From Fulvivirga ulvae (lineage in GTDB: Bacteria > Bacteroidota > Bacteroidia > Cytophagales > Cyclobacteriaceae): 64,000 nucleotides of DNA. Every line of letters starts with the position of its first letter. Position 1 is the first letter of the stretch. Under the pieces are notes generated by a model. The model had not been told where the DNA came from, did no database searches, and worked only from the letters and a program-made list of their open reading frames with translations. A program made the translations under genes and the position numbers. Positions 51,149 through 59,117 of the stretch are shown here, piece by piece. The stretch spans positions 4,675,501 through 4,739,500 of the forward strand of contig NZ_CP089981.1 in assembly GCF_021389975.1 (NCBI RefSeq), written 5' to 3'.

Positions 51149-51967
51149 CTAATTGTTACCCAGGATCAGGGGCATTCCATCTTTACCGCTTCCTACAACC
51201 ACTACCTTGGAATTCGGAGACTTTGCCAGCTCCAATGTAGCTTCAATACCACGCATTTTTAACAGTTCAGGGGTTAAACTGTTATTGATAATTTTATTGG
51301 CTACTGCTTCACCTTCCGCAGCAATACGTTTTCTTTCTGCCTCGCTTTTCTCTTTATCCAGCCTGAACTGGTAGGCCAGTGCTTCCTGCTCCTGCTTCAA
51401 CTTGTTTTCAATGGCTAACCTGATCTGCTCAGGAAGGTTGATGGAACGAATAAGTAACGCTCTCATTTCACAATTATTTTCATTCAGGCTTTTTTCGGTC
51501 TCTGTTTTGATCATGGATTCAACCTCACCTCTTTTCGTAGAGTAGATCTCTTCCGCGCTAAACCTTCCCATTACCTGCCTCACGGCAGACCGTACTTCAG
51601 GGATCACCAGTGTATTGATATAGGATACTCCGAAATTTTCATGGAGATGTCCTATTTGATCATAGATAGGGTGGAATCTTAAGGTAACATCAACATTAAT
51701 GCTTAGCCCGTTTTTGTCTAATACGTCCATTTTTTCTTCAATGGACTTCTCCCTTACTTCGTAAACATGGAGGTTGTTCCATGGGGCTTTCATGCCAAAA
51801 CCCGGGGTATGAACGTTTTCCTTATCGAGCCCGCCTCCAAACTTATAGAATATCACTGCTCTTTCGCCTGCATCAATTGTATAAAATATGCTTGACGAAA
51901 GCCCGATCAAGACTACGGCTGCAATAACTATTATTATGATAATTGGTAAAAATTTTCTATTGTCCAT
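51149..51967 (-). CDS. Prohibitin/SPFH-domain membrane protein
   Basis: 272 residues. One N-terminal membrane helix (about 8-28, PIIIIIVIAAVVLIGL) anchors a prohibitin-homology (SPFH/Band 7) domain (about 30-200, GERAVIFYKFGG; VTLRFHPIYDQIGHLHENFG), followed by a charged coiled coil (200-235, ENKLKQEQEALAYQFRLDKE). Such proteins form large ring or cage assemblies in the inner membrane and regulate proteases such as FtsH. No hflC/hflK partner is adjacent. The closing residues VVVGSGKDGMPLILGNN are typical of bacterial prohibitins. Confidence 0.93.
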   Translation of the reverse strand: MDNRKFLPIIIIIVIAAVVLIGLSSSIFYTIDAGERAVIFYKFGGGLDKENVHTPGFGMKAPWNNLHVYEVREKSIEEKMDVLDKNGLSINVDVTLRFHPIYDQIGHLHENFGVSYINTLVIPEVRSAVRQVMGRFSAEEIYSTKRGEVESMIKTETEKSLNENNCEMRALLIRSINLPEQIRLAIENKLKQEQEALAYQFRLDKEKSEAERKRIAAEGEAVANKIINNSLTPELLKMRGIEATLELAKSPNSKVVVVGSGKDGMPLILGNN

Positions 51968-52020
51968 GCTATAAACTGTTTAAGTTGGCAAGTTGATAAT
52001 TTAAACAAGCAAATCAAATC

Positions 52021-52956
52021 TTACTCACACACTTTTTTGACTTTATCAAAGTCTTCGTAATATCCAAGACTGCCAGCTTCCTCCCAGTCTTTACATGCTC
52101 CTGTTTTGTCACTTTTTTCCAGTTTGCAGTTGCCTCTTTTTGAATAATAAGAGCCATCATCCGGATTGAGCTCTATGGCCGTATTATAATCTTCGAGGGC
52201 TTTATTGAGATCGCCTTTTTGCTGGTAGGCCTGTGCCCTGTAGAAGTAGCCGTCTGCATTCTGGTAGTTCTTAATAATCGATATATTATACATGTAAATG
52301 GCCGAGTCCAGCCGGTCCAATTTAGTATATATATTTCCCTTATAGAAATAGTACCCGTAAAAATCCGGGTTGATCTTGGTAAGGCGGTCAGCTGCTCTAA
52401 GTGCTTTATGATACATTTCACTTTCATATAAGGCCACAAACCGGTAGTACTGGTATTTTTCTTCGAAAGGTTTAAGCTTGAGTGCCATATCATAATCCTC
52501 AACGGCACCGGTGAAATCCCCCAGTTCATACTTCATTTTACCTCTTAATATATAAGAGTATGCAGAAGTGTCTCTTGGGTTAAGGGTTATGTAGCGGGAA
52601 AAACTGTTAAGAGCTTCATCGGTTTTTCCCATATTTCTATAAGTGAAGCCCCGGTACATCCATATAATGGCGAGGTCAGAATTGAGGGCGAAGGCGCGGT
52701 CAAAATCATCCAGAGCCAGCTCATATTGACCCTCTTTGAAAAAACATATGCCCCGATGAAAAAAAGCATCGGTATAAATAGAATCTATTTCAATACATTT
52801 CGTTAGGTAGTCAATGGCCGCGGTTCTGTCCACAGATATATTGTAATACCCTTTGTTAAAGAAATGTTTGGCGTTATCCTGAGCGGTGGAGTATAAACTG
52901 AAAGTAAGTAAAAAAATTAAGGGAAAAAGAATTTTGGCAGGGGTAGGTTTGGCCAT
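52021..52956 (-). CDS. Secreted tetratricopeptide-repeat protein
   Basis: 311 residues. A signal peptide (about 1-24, ending LYSTAQ) is followed by about eight TPR units, with the recurring ALDDFDRAFALNSD, ALNSFSRYITLNP, AVEDYDMALKLKP and ALEDYNTAIELNPDDG signatures. It ends with CKLEKSDKTGACKDWEEAGSLG, with two cysteines, a common tail in Bacteroidota TPR proteins. Probably a periplasmic protein-interaction scaffold with no assigned partner. A perfect -7 element lies 40 bp upstream. 53 bp upstream of the prohibitin gene, so possibly one transcript. Confidence 0.87.
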   Translation of the reverse strand: MAKPTPAKILFPLIFLLTFSLYSTAQDNAKHFFNKGYYNISVDRTAAIDYLTKCIEIDSIYTDAFFHRGICFFKEGQYELALDDFDRAFALNSDLAIIWMYRGFTYRNMGKTDEALNSFSRYITLNPRDTSAYSYILRGKMKYELGDFTGAVEDYDMALKLKPFEEKYQYYRFVALYESEMYHKALRAADRLTKINPDFYGYYFYKGNIYTKLDRLDSAIYMYNISIIKNYQNADGYFYRAQAYQQKGDLNKALEDYNTAIELNPDDGSYYSKRGNCKLEKSDKTGACKDWEEAGSLGYYEDFDKVKKVCE

Positions 52957-53270
52957 GATTTAATTAACGTTTAACCATCTTTTGGCGATTAAGGTGCAAA
53001 GTTAAAAAGAAAATCTGAAGAGGTAATAAAAGTGAATAGTGGAATTATTCTAAATAGTTCTAAGCCATTTCGATTTTTTTTTGTATCATGCGAAATTTCC
53101 TGAAAAGGAGGGTTATTGCGGTAAATTTTGCCACTTTTTGAATTAGGGTCAGTAAAAAAGCTGAAAAAAGTTATGATAAACAAAAAGTAGGGGAACGAAT
53201 TGCCGTTTTAATTGTTATAAATGGTTGTATATCAAAAAATAGCTAGAAATACATATAGGATTATAGGAGA
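52957..53270. other. 314-bp divergent promoter region between the TPR gene and rpoD
   Basis: AT-rich, no coding frame. One -7 element for the TPR gene is seen at 52997-53004; no clear TTTG...TANNTTTG pair was found for the sigma factor gene. Confidence 0.55.
52997..53004 (-). promoter_or_regulatory. Candidate -7 element (TAACTTTG) for the TPR gene
   Basis: Perfect TANNTTTG on minus, 40 bp upstream of the ATG at 52956. The -33 box is not clear. Confidence 0.4.
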
Positions 53271-54140
53271 ATGAGACAACTTAAGATCACACAATCTATT
53301 ACCAACAGGGATAGTAGGACCCTTGAAAAGTACTTTAACGAAATTTCAAAAGATGAGCTTTTGACACCCGAAGAAGAGGTGGATTTGGCTCAGAGGATCA
53401 GAGAGGGAGATGAGGCTGCATTGGAAAAACTGGTAAAAGCGAACCTGAGGTTCGTTGTATCTGTTGCTAAGCAGTACCACTACTCAAATAAAATTCCTCT
53501 TAACGATTTGATCAATGAAGGTAACCTTGGTTTGGTAAAAGCAGCCAAAAGGTTTGACGAAAAACGCGGATTTAAATTTATATCTTATGCAGTATGGTGG
53601 ATCAGGCAGTCTATAATCCAGGCCTTGGCTGAACACTCAAGAATAGTAAGAATACCTTCCAATAAGATTGGTGCACTCTCTAAAATAGACCAGGCTTCTT
53701 CTTTGCTTGAGCAGCAGTTTGAACGTGAGCCGACCGATGAAGAATTGGCAGAACTGTTGGATATGACTGTTGATGAGGTTAGAACTACCGTTAGGTCACA
53801 GACCAAGCAGGTGTCCATCGATAAACCATTCTCTGAAGACGAAGGTAGTTCATTGCTTGATGTAATGGAAGATGAGGATAGCAACGAGGTGGAAAATATC
53901 GTATACAGCGATTCACTCAGAAGGGAAGTTGGCAGGTTGCTGTCTACCCTTACAGAAAGAGAAAGGATCGTTATCAGCCAGTATTTTGGCTTGAGCGAAA
54001 ATACGAGCTTGTCTCTTGAAGATATAGGTGAGAACCTTGGCCTGACGAGAGAGCGAGTTAGACAGATAAAAGAAAAGGCTCTTAGAAAATTATCTAAGAA
54101 CCCTAAAAATGAACTGTTAAAGCCTTACCTGGCTAATTAA
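53271..54140 (+). CDS. rpoD: Primary RNA polymerase sigma factor (sigma-70, Bacteroidota type)
   Basis: 289 residues; the short form of the housekeeping sigma factor typical of Bacteroidota, lacking the acidic N-terminal region 1.1. Region 1.2 begins at LEKYFNEISKDELLTPEEEVD (about 18-38, split as LEKYFNEISKDE and LLTPEEEVD). Region 2 includes NLRFVVSVAKQY, NEGNLGLVKAAKRFD and, for -10 recognition, AVWWIRQSIIQALAEHSR (about 108-125). Region 3 follows, and region 4.2 is the helix-turn-helix SLEDIGENLGLTRERVRQIKE (about 247-267, short form LGLTRERVRQIKEKAL). Directs transcription of most genes, from TTTG/TANNTTTG promoters in this phylum. Single gene, ended by a shared terminator. Confidence 0.96.
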   Translation: MRQLKITQSITNRDSRTLEKYFNEISKDELLTPEEEVDLAQRIREGDEAALEKLVKANLRFVVSVAKQYHYSNKIPLNDLINEGNLGLVKAAKRFDEKRGFKFISYAVWWIRQSIIQALAEHSRIVRIPSNKIGALSKIDQASSLLEQQFEREPTDEELAELLDMTVDEVRTTVRSQTKQVSIDKPFSEDEGSSLLDVMEDEDSNEVENIVYSDSLRREVGRLLSTLTERERIVISQYFGLSENTSLSLEDIGENLGLTRERVRQIKEKALRKLSKNPKNELLKPYLAN

Positions 54141-54166
54141 TAAAGGTTTTATATCCATAATAGAAA

Positions 54167-54191
54167 AAGGAGCATCTGTTAGGTGCTCCTT
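54167..54191. terminator. Terminator between rpoD and the convergent gene
   Basis: AAGGAGCA / TGCTCCTT, an 8-bp stem with a 9-base loop, flanked by A- and T-rich sequence. It overlaps the last codons and stop of the minus-strand gene ending at 54179. Confidence 0.75.
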
Positions 54192-54784
54192 ATTTCGTCC
54201 AGCCTGTTTTTAGCTGTTTGTAAATCCCTTCTGAGCTTCATTTGCTTTTCAAGTGCATTTCTTTTGTAGTTTTCAAATTCATTATCAAGCCTTTCGTAAT
54301 CATTAGTTTTTTTACGGGCTATTTTGTTATTGTCTTTAAACTTATAAAGTAAAATGGCCATGGCTATCAACAGCAAGGAGATGATCACAATGTTAATAAG
54401 TACATAGCTGTCTTTAAGAAAATCAATGCCCATAACAGTTATATGTGTCCCTGCATACTCTTTTTCCTCTAGTTGCACGTCTTTTTCTTTGATTACTTCC
54501 CGCAGTTTGGCCAGTTCTTTCTCCTGGACATCGATTAATTTTTGAGCATCAGAGAGCCTTTGCTCCTTATTGCTTACAGAGTCTTGTACTGTTTTCCAAA
54601 ATGCATTCAGGTCAGACTCTTTGATTACTTTATATGTTTTGAAAGTCTCTGAATCATCCTTAAGTTTTCTAAACTGTTCGTTCAGACTTTGAGGTTGCGG
54701 TATCTGTGTCTGGTCTTCCGTATTTTGAGCTGAAACTCCTGCACTGGCCAGACAAATGAGTAAAAATAATATGGGTTTCTTCAT
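54179..54784 (-). CDS. Membrane protein with periplasmic and cytoplasmic coiled coils, unknown function
   Basis: 201 residues, not a named family. Signal peptide or first helix 1-19 (ending GVSAQ); a Gln/Asp-rich region; a coiled coil (about 70-108, with EKELAKLREVIKEKDVQLEEKE); a membrane helix at about 127-146 (VLINIVIISLLLIAMAILLY); and a second Lys/Arg-rich coiled coil to the end. The shape is that of an envelope-spanning tether. The 3' end also encodes half of the shared terminator with rpoD. It reads as a genuine gene by composition. Confidence 0.72.
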   Translation of the reverse strand: MKKPILFLLICLASAGVSAQNTEDQTQIPQPQSLNEQFRKLKDDSETFKTYKVIKESDLNAFWKTVQDSVSNKEQRLSDAQKLIDVQEKELAKLREVIKEKDVQLEEKEYAGTHITVMGIDFLKDSYVLINIVIISLLLIAMAILLYKFKDNNKIARKKTNDYERLDNEFENYKRNALEKQMKLRRDLQTAKNRLDEIRST

Positions 54785-54998
54785 AAAAGCGCCGTTGATA
54801 TGATTAAAAAATAAGACTCTAAACTAACTAACATTTTCGTTAAAGATCAACCAAATTTTGTTAATCAAAATAATTATCGTTAAATCACAATTTATAACGA
54901 TAAGTGGCGGTGACGATATTTTTTGTGAATTCTCATTATATTAAACAATGGTAATTCGCTTGTGTTAGTAAATTCTAAAAGCATATCTATAATTACAA

Positions 54999-55631
54999 AT
55001 GACAACAAAACAATATAAACCTTATCTTTCTCACCCCTGGCACGGGATACCTACTGGCACTGATGCGCCGGATGTGGTAAATGCATTCATAGAAATGACC
55101 CCGGCAGATGGCGTGAAATATGAGATTGACAAAGATTCAGGTTTTTTAAAAGTAGATCGCCCTCAGAAGTTTTCCAATATTGTGCCGGCATTATATGGGT
55201 TTGTACCGCAGACCTACTGTGCCGAAAATGTGGCACATATCTGCGAGAAACATACCGGCCGTAAAGGAATCAGGGGAGATGGTGACCCATTGGATATTTG
55301 TGTGCTTACCGAACGGAATATTGTGCAGGGTTACATACTTGTGCCGGCTATACCCATTGGAGGTTTTAGAATGATCGATGGGGGCGAGGCAGATGATAAA
55401 ATTATTGCCATACTAAAAGGAGATGAAGTGTACCAGGAATGGAAAACACTTGAAGACTGTCCCGATTCTCTGATCAACCGCTTGAAACACTACTTTTTAA
55501 CCTATAAGCAGATGCCCGGGGAGGTGCCTCAGAAAACAACCGAAATAGCTGAAATTTATGGGAAGGAAGAAGCTTTTGAGGTGATCAGAAATAGTCAAAA
55601 AGACTATGCTCAACATTATCAACAGCAGTGA
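54999..55631 (+). CDS. ppa: Inorganic pyrophosphatase, family I
   Basis: Hydrolyses pyrophosphate to phosphate, driving biosynthesis. 210 residues. The signature with the catalytic aspartates is GDGDPLDICVLTE (about 94-106), and IPIGGFRMIDGGEADDKIIAI (about 122-142, short form GGEADDKIIAI) carries the second Asp/Lys pair. YGFVPQTYC (about 67) is the third motif. Soluble, cytoplasmic, Mg-dependent. The GNAT gene at 55662 follows after 30 bp and could be co-transcribed. Confidence 0.95.
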   Translation: MTTKQYKPYLSHPWHGIPTGTDAPDVVNAFIEMTPADGVKYEIDKDSGFLKVDRPQKFSNIVPALYGFVPQTYCAENVAHICEKHTGRKGIRGDGDPLDICVLTERNIVQGYILVPAIPIGGFRMIDGGEADDKIIAILKGDEVYQEWKTLEDCPDSLINRLKHYFLTYKQMPGEVPQKTTEIAEIYGKEEAFEVIRNSQKDYAQHYQQQ

Positions 55632-55661
55632 AAGAGTTATAGAATGTAAATGAAGTAAGTT

Positions 55662-55946
55662 ATGCATAACCTTAATGTTCAACATGATATTAACAACAAA
55701 CTATTCTTCGCCAAAGTAAAAGGTGGTATGGCACAACTTGCCTATGAACGCCTGGGAGAAAAGCATCTTGATTTTAAGGAAACACACGTACCCGAACCGT
55801 CAAGGGGTATGGGAGTGGCCCGGCACCTGATAGAGTCTGCACTCGCGTATGCCAAAGCCAGAGACATAATGGTAAAGCCCAGCTGCCCGGTGGTGCAAAA
55901 TGTGATCAGAAAATCGGAAGAATATCAGCATTTAGTGGAGAAGTAA
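55662..55946 (+). CDS. GNAT_YjdJ-type N-acetyltransferase (paralogue)
   Basis: 94 residues. Family features are FFAKVKGGMAQLAYERLGEKHLDFKETHVPE-type text, with the acetyl-CoA loop SRGMGVARHLIESALAYAKARD (about 47-68; short form RGMGVARHL) and a closing KPSCPVVQNVI (about 72-82). Same size and layout as the gene at 8442-8726, but the two differ clearly in sequence. Substrate unknown. Downstream of ppa. Confidence 0.85.
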   Translation: MHNLNVQHDINNKLFFAKVKGGMAQLAYERLGEKHLDFKETHVPEPSRGMGVARHLIESALAYAKARDIMVKPSCPVVQNVIRKSEEYQHLVEK

Positions 55947-56037
55947 CGAGGCTAAGGTGTATTCGTATACAATTTCAATGCATAAGAGTTTAATTTCTTT
56001 TAATTTGGCATCAAACAAAAACTAACTAAAATATATT

Positions 56038-56640
56038 ATGAAAAACCTAAAAATGCACTTTTTAATTGGTGGCTTTGCCTTATTGGCTGCATGTAGTCCC
56101 TCAAATAAAGAAGAAGAGGGAGCTACGGAAGAGCAGGAAGTTGCCGCAGTAGAAACTGAGGAGCCTGTTGCTGAAGAGGAAGTTTTAAATACTGCCAAAG
56201 CCGTTATCTCAAGTGCCAGTGGTAGTTCATTAACTGGTGAAGCGACTTTTACCGATCTGGGTGGAGGTGATGTAACTTTTAAATTAACTGTAGAAAATGC
56301 TACCCCGGGTGAGCATGCACTGCACTTGCATGAGACGGGTGACTGTAGCGCCCCGGATGCTACATCAGCAGGCGGGCACTGGAACCCGGCTGAGGTTAAA
56401 CATGGAAAGCGGGCGGTGGATCACCAATACCATGCCGGCGACATCGCTAACCTTGAAGTGGGTGAAGACGGCAAAGGCATATTGACAGCTACTGTCTCAG
56501 GGTGGACAATTGGCGGACCTGACAGCACCAATATTATCAATAAAGCCATTATTATACATGCCCAGGCAGACGATTTTGTGTCGCAGCCTTCAGGTGCAGC
56601 CGGAAAGAGAGTAGGGTGTGGAGTTATACAGAAAAACTAA
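56038..56640 (+). CDS. sodC: Cu/Zn superoxide dismutase lipoprotein
   Basis: 200 residues. Lipoprotein signal with Cys19 (LAAC) and a Glu-rich linker (23-50) place it on the envelope. SOD_CuZn domain: HALHLHETGDC (about 97-107, two Cu ligands), GGHWNP (about 115-120, bridging His), VDHQYHAGD (about 130-138, Zn ligands), and IIHAQADDF (about 176-184, last Cu His) with QPSGAAGKRVGCGVI. The two Cys (GDC and GCG) form the conserved disulphide. Removes superoxide in the periplasm. Ends with a hairpin shared with the convergent genes. Confidence 0.95.
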   Translation: MKNLKMHFLIGGFALLAACSPSNKEEEGATEEQEVAAVETEEPVAEEEVLNTAKAVISSASGSSLTGEATFTDLGGGDVTFKLTVENATPGEHALHLHETGDCSAPDATSAGGHWNPAEVKHGKRAVDHQYHAGDIANLEVGEDGKGILTATVSGWTIGGPDSTNIINKAIIIHAQADDFVSQPSGAAGKRVGCGVIQKN

Positions 56641-56664
56641 TAATAATTTTTTAGGCAAAAAAAT

Positions 56665-56694
56665 ACTAAACTGGCTGGCTACAGCCGGTTTAGT
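56665..56694. terminator. Bidirectional terminator downstream of sodC
   Basis: ACTAAACTGGCTG / CAGCCGGTTTAGT, a 13-bp stem with one G-U type mismatch and a 4-base loop, preceded by an A-run. Confidence 0.65.
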
Positions 56695-56724
56695 TAGTAT
56701 AATCAAATAGTTGTTCTTGCCTGA

Positions 56725-56877
56725 TCATTTCATTTTGCTAAGCGCTATTTTTCGCGCTGCAATTTCCATTTTCATATAAGCAAGCACTTTATTTACCCTT
56801 TCCTCAATTTCCTTGGTTGAAATATACTTACTGGATTCAGGGAATCCTTTAAGGTGTCTTCTGATATCAATAATCAT
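56725..56877 (-). CDS. Possible small (50-residue) Lys/Arg-rich protein
   Basis: An ATG at 56877 opens a 50-codon frame ending in TGA at 56725. It starts MIIDIRRHLKGFPESSKYI and continues STKEIEERVNKVLAYMKMEI then AARKIALSKMK. The C-terminal 30 residues would form a charged amphipathic helix. No signal peptide or named family. It is in the gap between the sodC terminator and the CHAD gene, on the CHAD strand, 97 bp downstream of that gene's stop. Base content and codon choice look coding, but a frame this short may also be chance. Confidence 0.42.
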   Translation of the reverse strand: MIIDIRRHLKGFPESSKYISTKEIEERVNKVLAYMKMEIAARKIALSKMK

Positions 56878-56974
56878 AATATTCTGGTATTTAAAATTTC
56901 AAAACTCTATATAAATACTTAACGGAAACCGGCATCTTTCGGTGCGATAAAACCGCTAAAACTTGTCTGAAAAT

Positions 56975-57922
56975 TTAGTATTCAAGATTTTCTTTTTTAA
57001 CCAATTCACTATCAGACATTTTCTTTTCATAGTTTGACCAATAAGCATGAATCCGGTCTATGAAAACCGATGGTTTTTCGTAATAACAATTTTGACCCTT
57101 GATGAAGGCATGCTTTTGCATCTGGCTCCGGTAATGTTCAATGATGGTTACTACCAACGCCTTGTCAACGGGATCCTCAAATACAACCAGCATGTCGGAA
57201 ATTTGTTTTTGAATAATTGATAAATCATGATCAAATCCCAGGAGGTCCGACAAGTCGTGTAATTCATCTTCGAGTGACCCGAGTATACCAGGCCATATCC
57301 TGGATAGCGTATCTATCTGATACCTTAGATACTTTACTCTTTTCCGCCACTCGTGGAGGTCTTCCGTAGCCTGGCTGATCATGGCTATTTTAAGGCTATT
57401 CAAACCTCTTTTATAAACCCGCTTTAGACTAGGGGCTATCTGGTCAAAAGCCTTGACACTCAGTGTCCAGCTGCGCTGTTCTTTTAATTTGTTGTGTAAC
57501 TGGGACTGCAGGTAACCCGGCACATCATTTTTGATATACTCATCTTCTAATTTTTGCCGTTCATGCAATTGATAATCAATGAGGGGCTTAAATACATGGC
57601 CGTTAAATTCATCTCCGTACTGTGCTCGGAGCTGCTCCACGGTCTCAATCACCGCCGTGCGATCGCGGATTTCAGAAACCTGCCGCCCCAGGTCTCTGTA
57701 GAAGATGTTTTCCTGTTTAAACTCATGCTCTCCGATTTCGTCCCTGATTAAACGGAAGATTGCTCGTAGCTCTTTAAATATCTTCCTTAACTCATGTATA
57801 GTTTCGTGCCTGTTCTGTGCAGGATTACCCTTAAGCATATCGTGTGCCTTGGCTATTTCCTCATCGATCATGCGAACTATACCCTTAGAAAAATCTTCTG
57901 ATCTCTTTAACTGTAAACTCAT
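56975..57922 (-). CDS. CHAD domain protein
   Basis: 315 residues. CHAD is an all-helical domain rich in conserved His, Arg and Lys that binds inorganic polyphosphate. RHETIHELRKIFKELRAIFRLIR (about 38-60; short form IHELRKIFKELRAIFRL) and a later ATEDLHEWRKRVKYLRYQ (about 195-212) are the two conserved basic His-containing repeats. Cytoplasmic, no partner triphosphatase (CYTH) domain. No polyphosphate kinase gene is close. A stand-alone transcript is likely: 257 bp separate it from the Mrp operon upstream. Confidence 0.9.
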   Translation of the reverse strand: MSLQLKRSEDFSKGIVRMIDEEIAKAHDMLKGNPAQNRHETIHELRKIFKELRAIFRLIRDEIGEHEFKQENIFYRDLGRQVSEIRDRTAVIETVEQLRAQYGDEFNGHVFKPLIDYQLHERQKLEDEYIKNDVPGYLQSQLHNKLKEQRSWTLSVKAFDQIAPSLKRVYKRGLNSLKIAMISQATEDLHEWRKRVKYLRYQIDTLSRIWPGILGSLEDELHDLSDLLGFDHDLSIIQKQISDMLVVFEDPVDKALVVTIIEHYRSQMQKHAFIKGQNCYYEKPSVFIDRIHAYWSNYEKKMSDSELVKKENLEY

Positions 57923-58179
57923 TATTTAAAAGCGGACAAGAAATAAGCCAGAGCTTTAATCAGTTGTCTATGTTAACCTCTGGCCATTGTTTGAGAAAAC
58001 CTGTACCATCAGTGTGCATTAGGATACACAATAAGAGAACGGACTTTAAGCCCAGCCTGTAACTATCCTTGTTATGTTTATACCGAAACAATTTAATCCA
58101 TGCTTTTTCTATAAGTTACTTTTATCAACTCAAAAATGAAATTGATCCGGGATAAAAAATCTATAAGACCAGGGTGTTT

Positions 58180-58518
58180 TTATTGTGGTTTTTTTCTGGA
58201 TTTCTCAAGGTCATCCCGGCTGGTGCTTTTCCATTTTTTTGTATTCATCATGTGGGCCGATCGTCCGATCATGTGTGAGGCTACCGGTATGGTCAGGAAA
58301 ATGAATATAAGAATAAGAAGAGATTTGATCACCGTTGGAAAAGATGGAAAGTAAATGCATAGGCCGGTCAGCATGAGCATTATGCCTAAAGTAGGAGCTT
58401 TTGTGGTGGCATGCATCCTGGTATAGATATCCGGTAGCCTGATGAGGCCCACACTGGCCAGAAGGATAAACAACGCCCCTAATGCTAACAATACAATGGC
58501 TATCCATTCTTTAATCAT
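58180..58518 (-). CDS. mnhG: Mrp Na+/H+ antiporter subunit G
   Basis: 112 residues, three membrane helices (about 5-24, 41-60, 66-88). Short core subunit of the Mrp complex; LASVGLIRLPDIYTRMHATTKAPTLG (about 20-45, short form RLPDIYTRMHATTKA) is the family signature. Overlaps mnhF by 8 bp and is the last gene of the operon. The C-terminal tail is charged. Confidence 0.93.
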   Translation of the reverse strand: MIKEWIAIVLLALGALFILLASVGLIRLPDIYTRMHATTKAPTLGIMLMLTGLCIYFPSFPTVIKSLLILIFIFLTIPVASHMIGRSAHMMNTKKWKSTSRDDLEKSRKKPQ

Positions 58519-58783
58519 CCTTAATACTGGTTTCTTTTAAATATTTCGCAATGGTGACGGTGCCAAGAAAAATTATAAGTGCTACAATAAGAACCACATC
58601 CAGATAGACTATTTTTTTACTTATGAAGACATAGGTTATTATAATACCCATGCTTATTGAAGATATGAGGTCAAGTGAAATTACACGATCAGGTAGCGAA
58701 GGCCCTCTTAGTAGCCTGATAAAGCTGATGAGAAGGGATATTGCCAGGAGCACCATTATAATATGTGCTGCATATTCTATCAT
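58511..58783 (-). CDS. mnhF: Mrp Na+/H+ antiporter subunit F
   Basis: 90 residues with three membrane helices. RLLRGPSLPDRVISLDLIS (about 23-41; short form GPSLPDRVISLDL) is the MnhF signature, including the conserved Asp. Follows mnhE after one base and overlaps mnhG. Required for assembly of the Mrp complex. Confidence 0.93.
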   Translation of the reverse strand: MIEYAAHIIMVLLAISLLISFIRLLRGPSLPDRVISLDLISSISMGIIITYVFISKKIVYLDVVLIVALIIFLGTVTIAKYLKETSIKDD

Positions 58784-58784
58784 T

Positions 58785-59117
58785 TCAATTTAGTAGTTTC
58801 TGTATTTTTCTTTCCAGTTTTTTAATATCACTTATAAACTTATCCTTGTCTTCTGCATACATGGCATGTACATAGAGCTTTTCCTTATCATCTGAAATGT
58901 CGAGACTCAGTGTGCCGGGAGTCATGGTGATCAAATTGACCAAGGCAAGAATTTCATGATCTGATTTTACAATAACCGGCACTTCGATAATGGCAGGGTG
59001 CATACCAAAGTCAGGAGTTAATATTTCATAGGCAACCTCTATATTGGAGCTGATGAACCTGTGAAGGTAAAAAAATGCAAACTCTACGATATGCCAGACT
59101 TTAACGAGTATTTTCAT
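58785..59117 (-). CDS. mnhE: Mrp Na+/H+ antiporter subunit E (short form)
   Basis: 110 residues, clearly shorter than usual MnhE (about 160). The core is present: EVAYEILTPDFGMHPAIIEVPV (about 27-48; short form ILTPDFGMHP), LVNLITMTPGTLSLDI (about 58-73, with the conserved TPGT) and LYVHAMYA. The N-terminal membrane helices of longer MnhE are mostly missing, leaving one hydrophobic segment near 8-24. The start at 59117 overlaps mnhD by 17 bp; no upstream start codon would restore the missing part without deeper overlap. Confidence 0.88.
   Translation of the reverse strand: MKILVKVWHIVEFAFFYLHRFISSNIEVAYEILTPDFGMHPAIIEVPVIVKSDHEILALVNLITMTPGTLSLDISDDKEKLYVHAMYAEDKDKFISDIKKLERKIQKLLN

Noticed and set aside
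58136..58354. Plus-strand 72-codon frame across the 3' end of mnhG
   Set aside because: Antisense to a firm gene and rich in basic residues typical of reversed membrane-protein codons.
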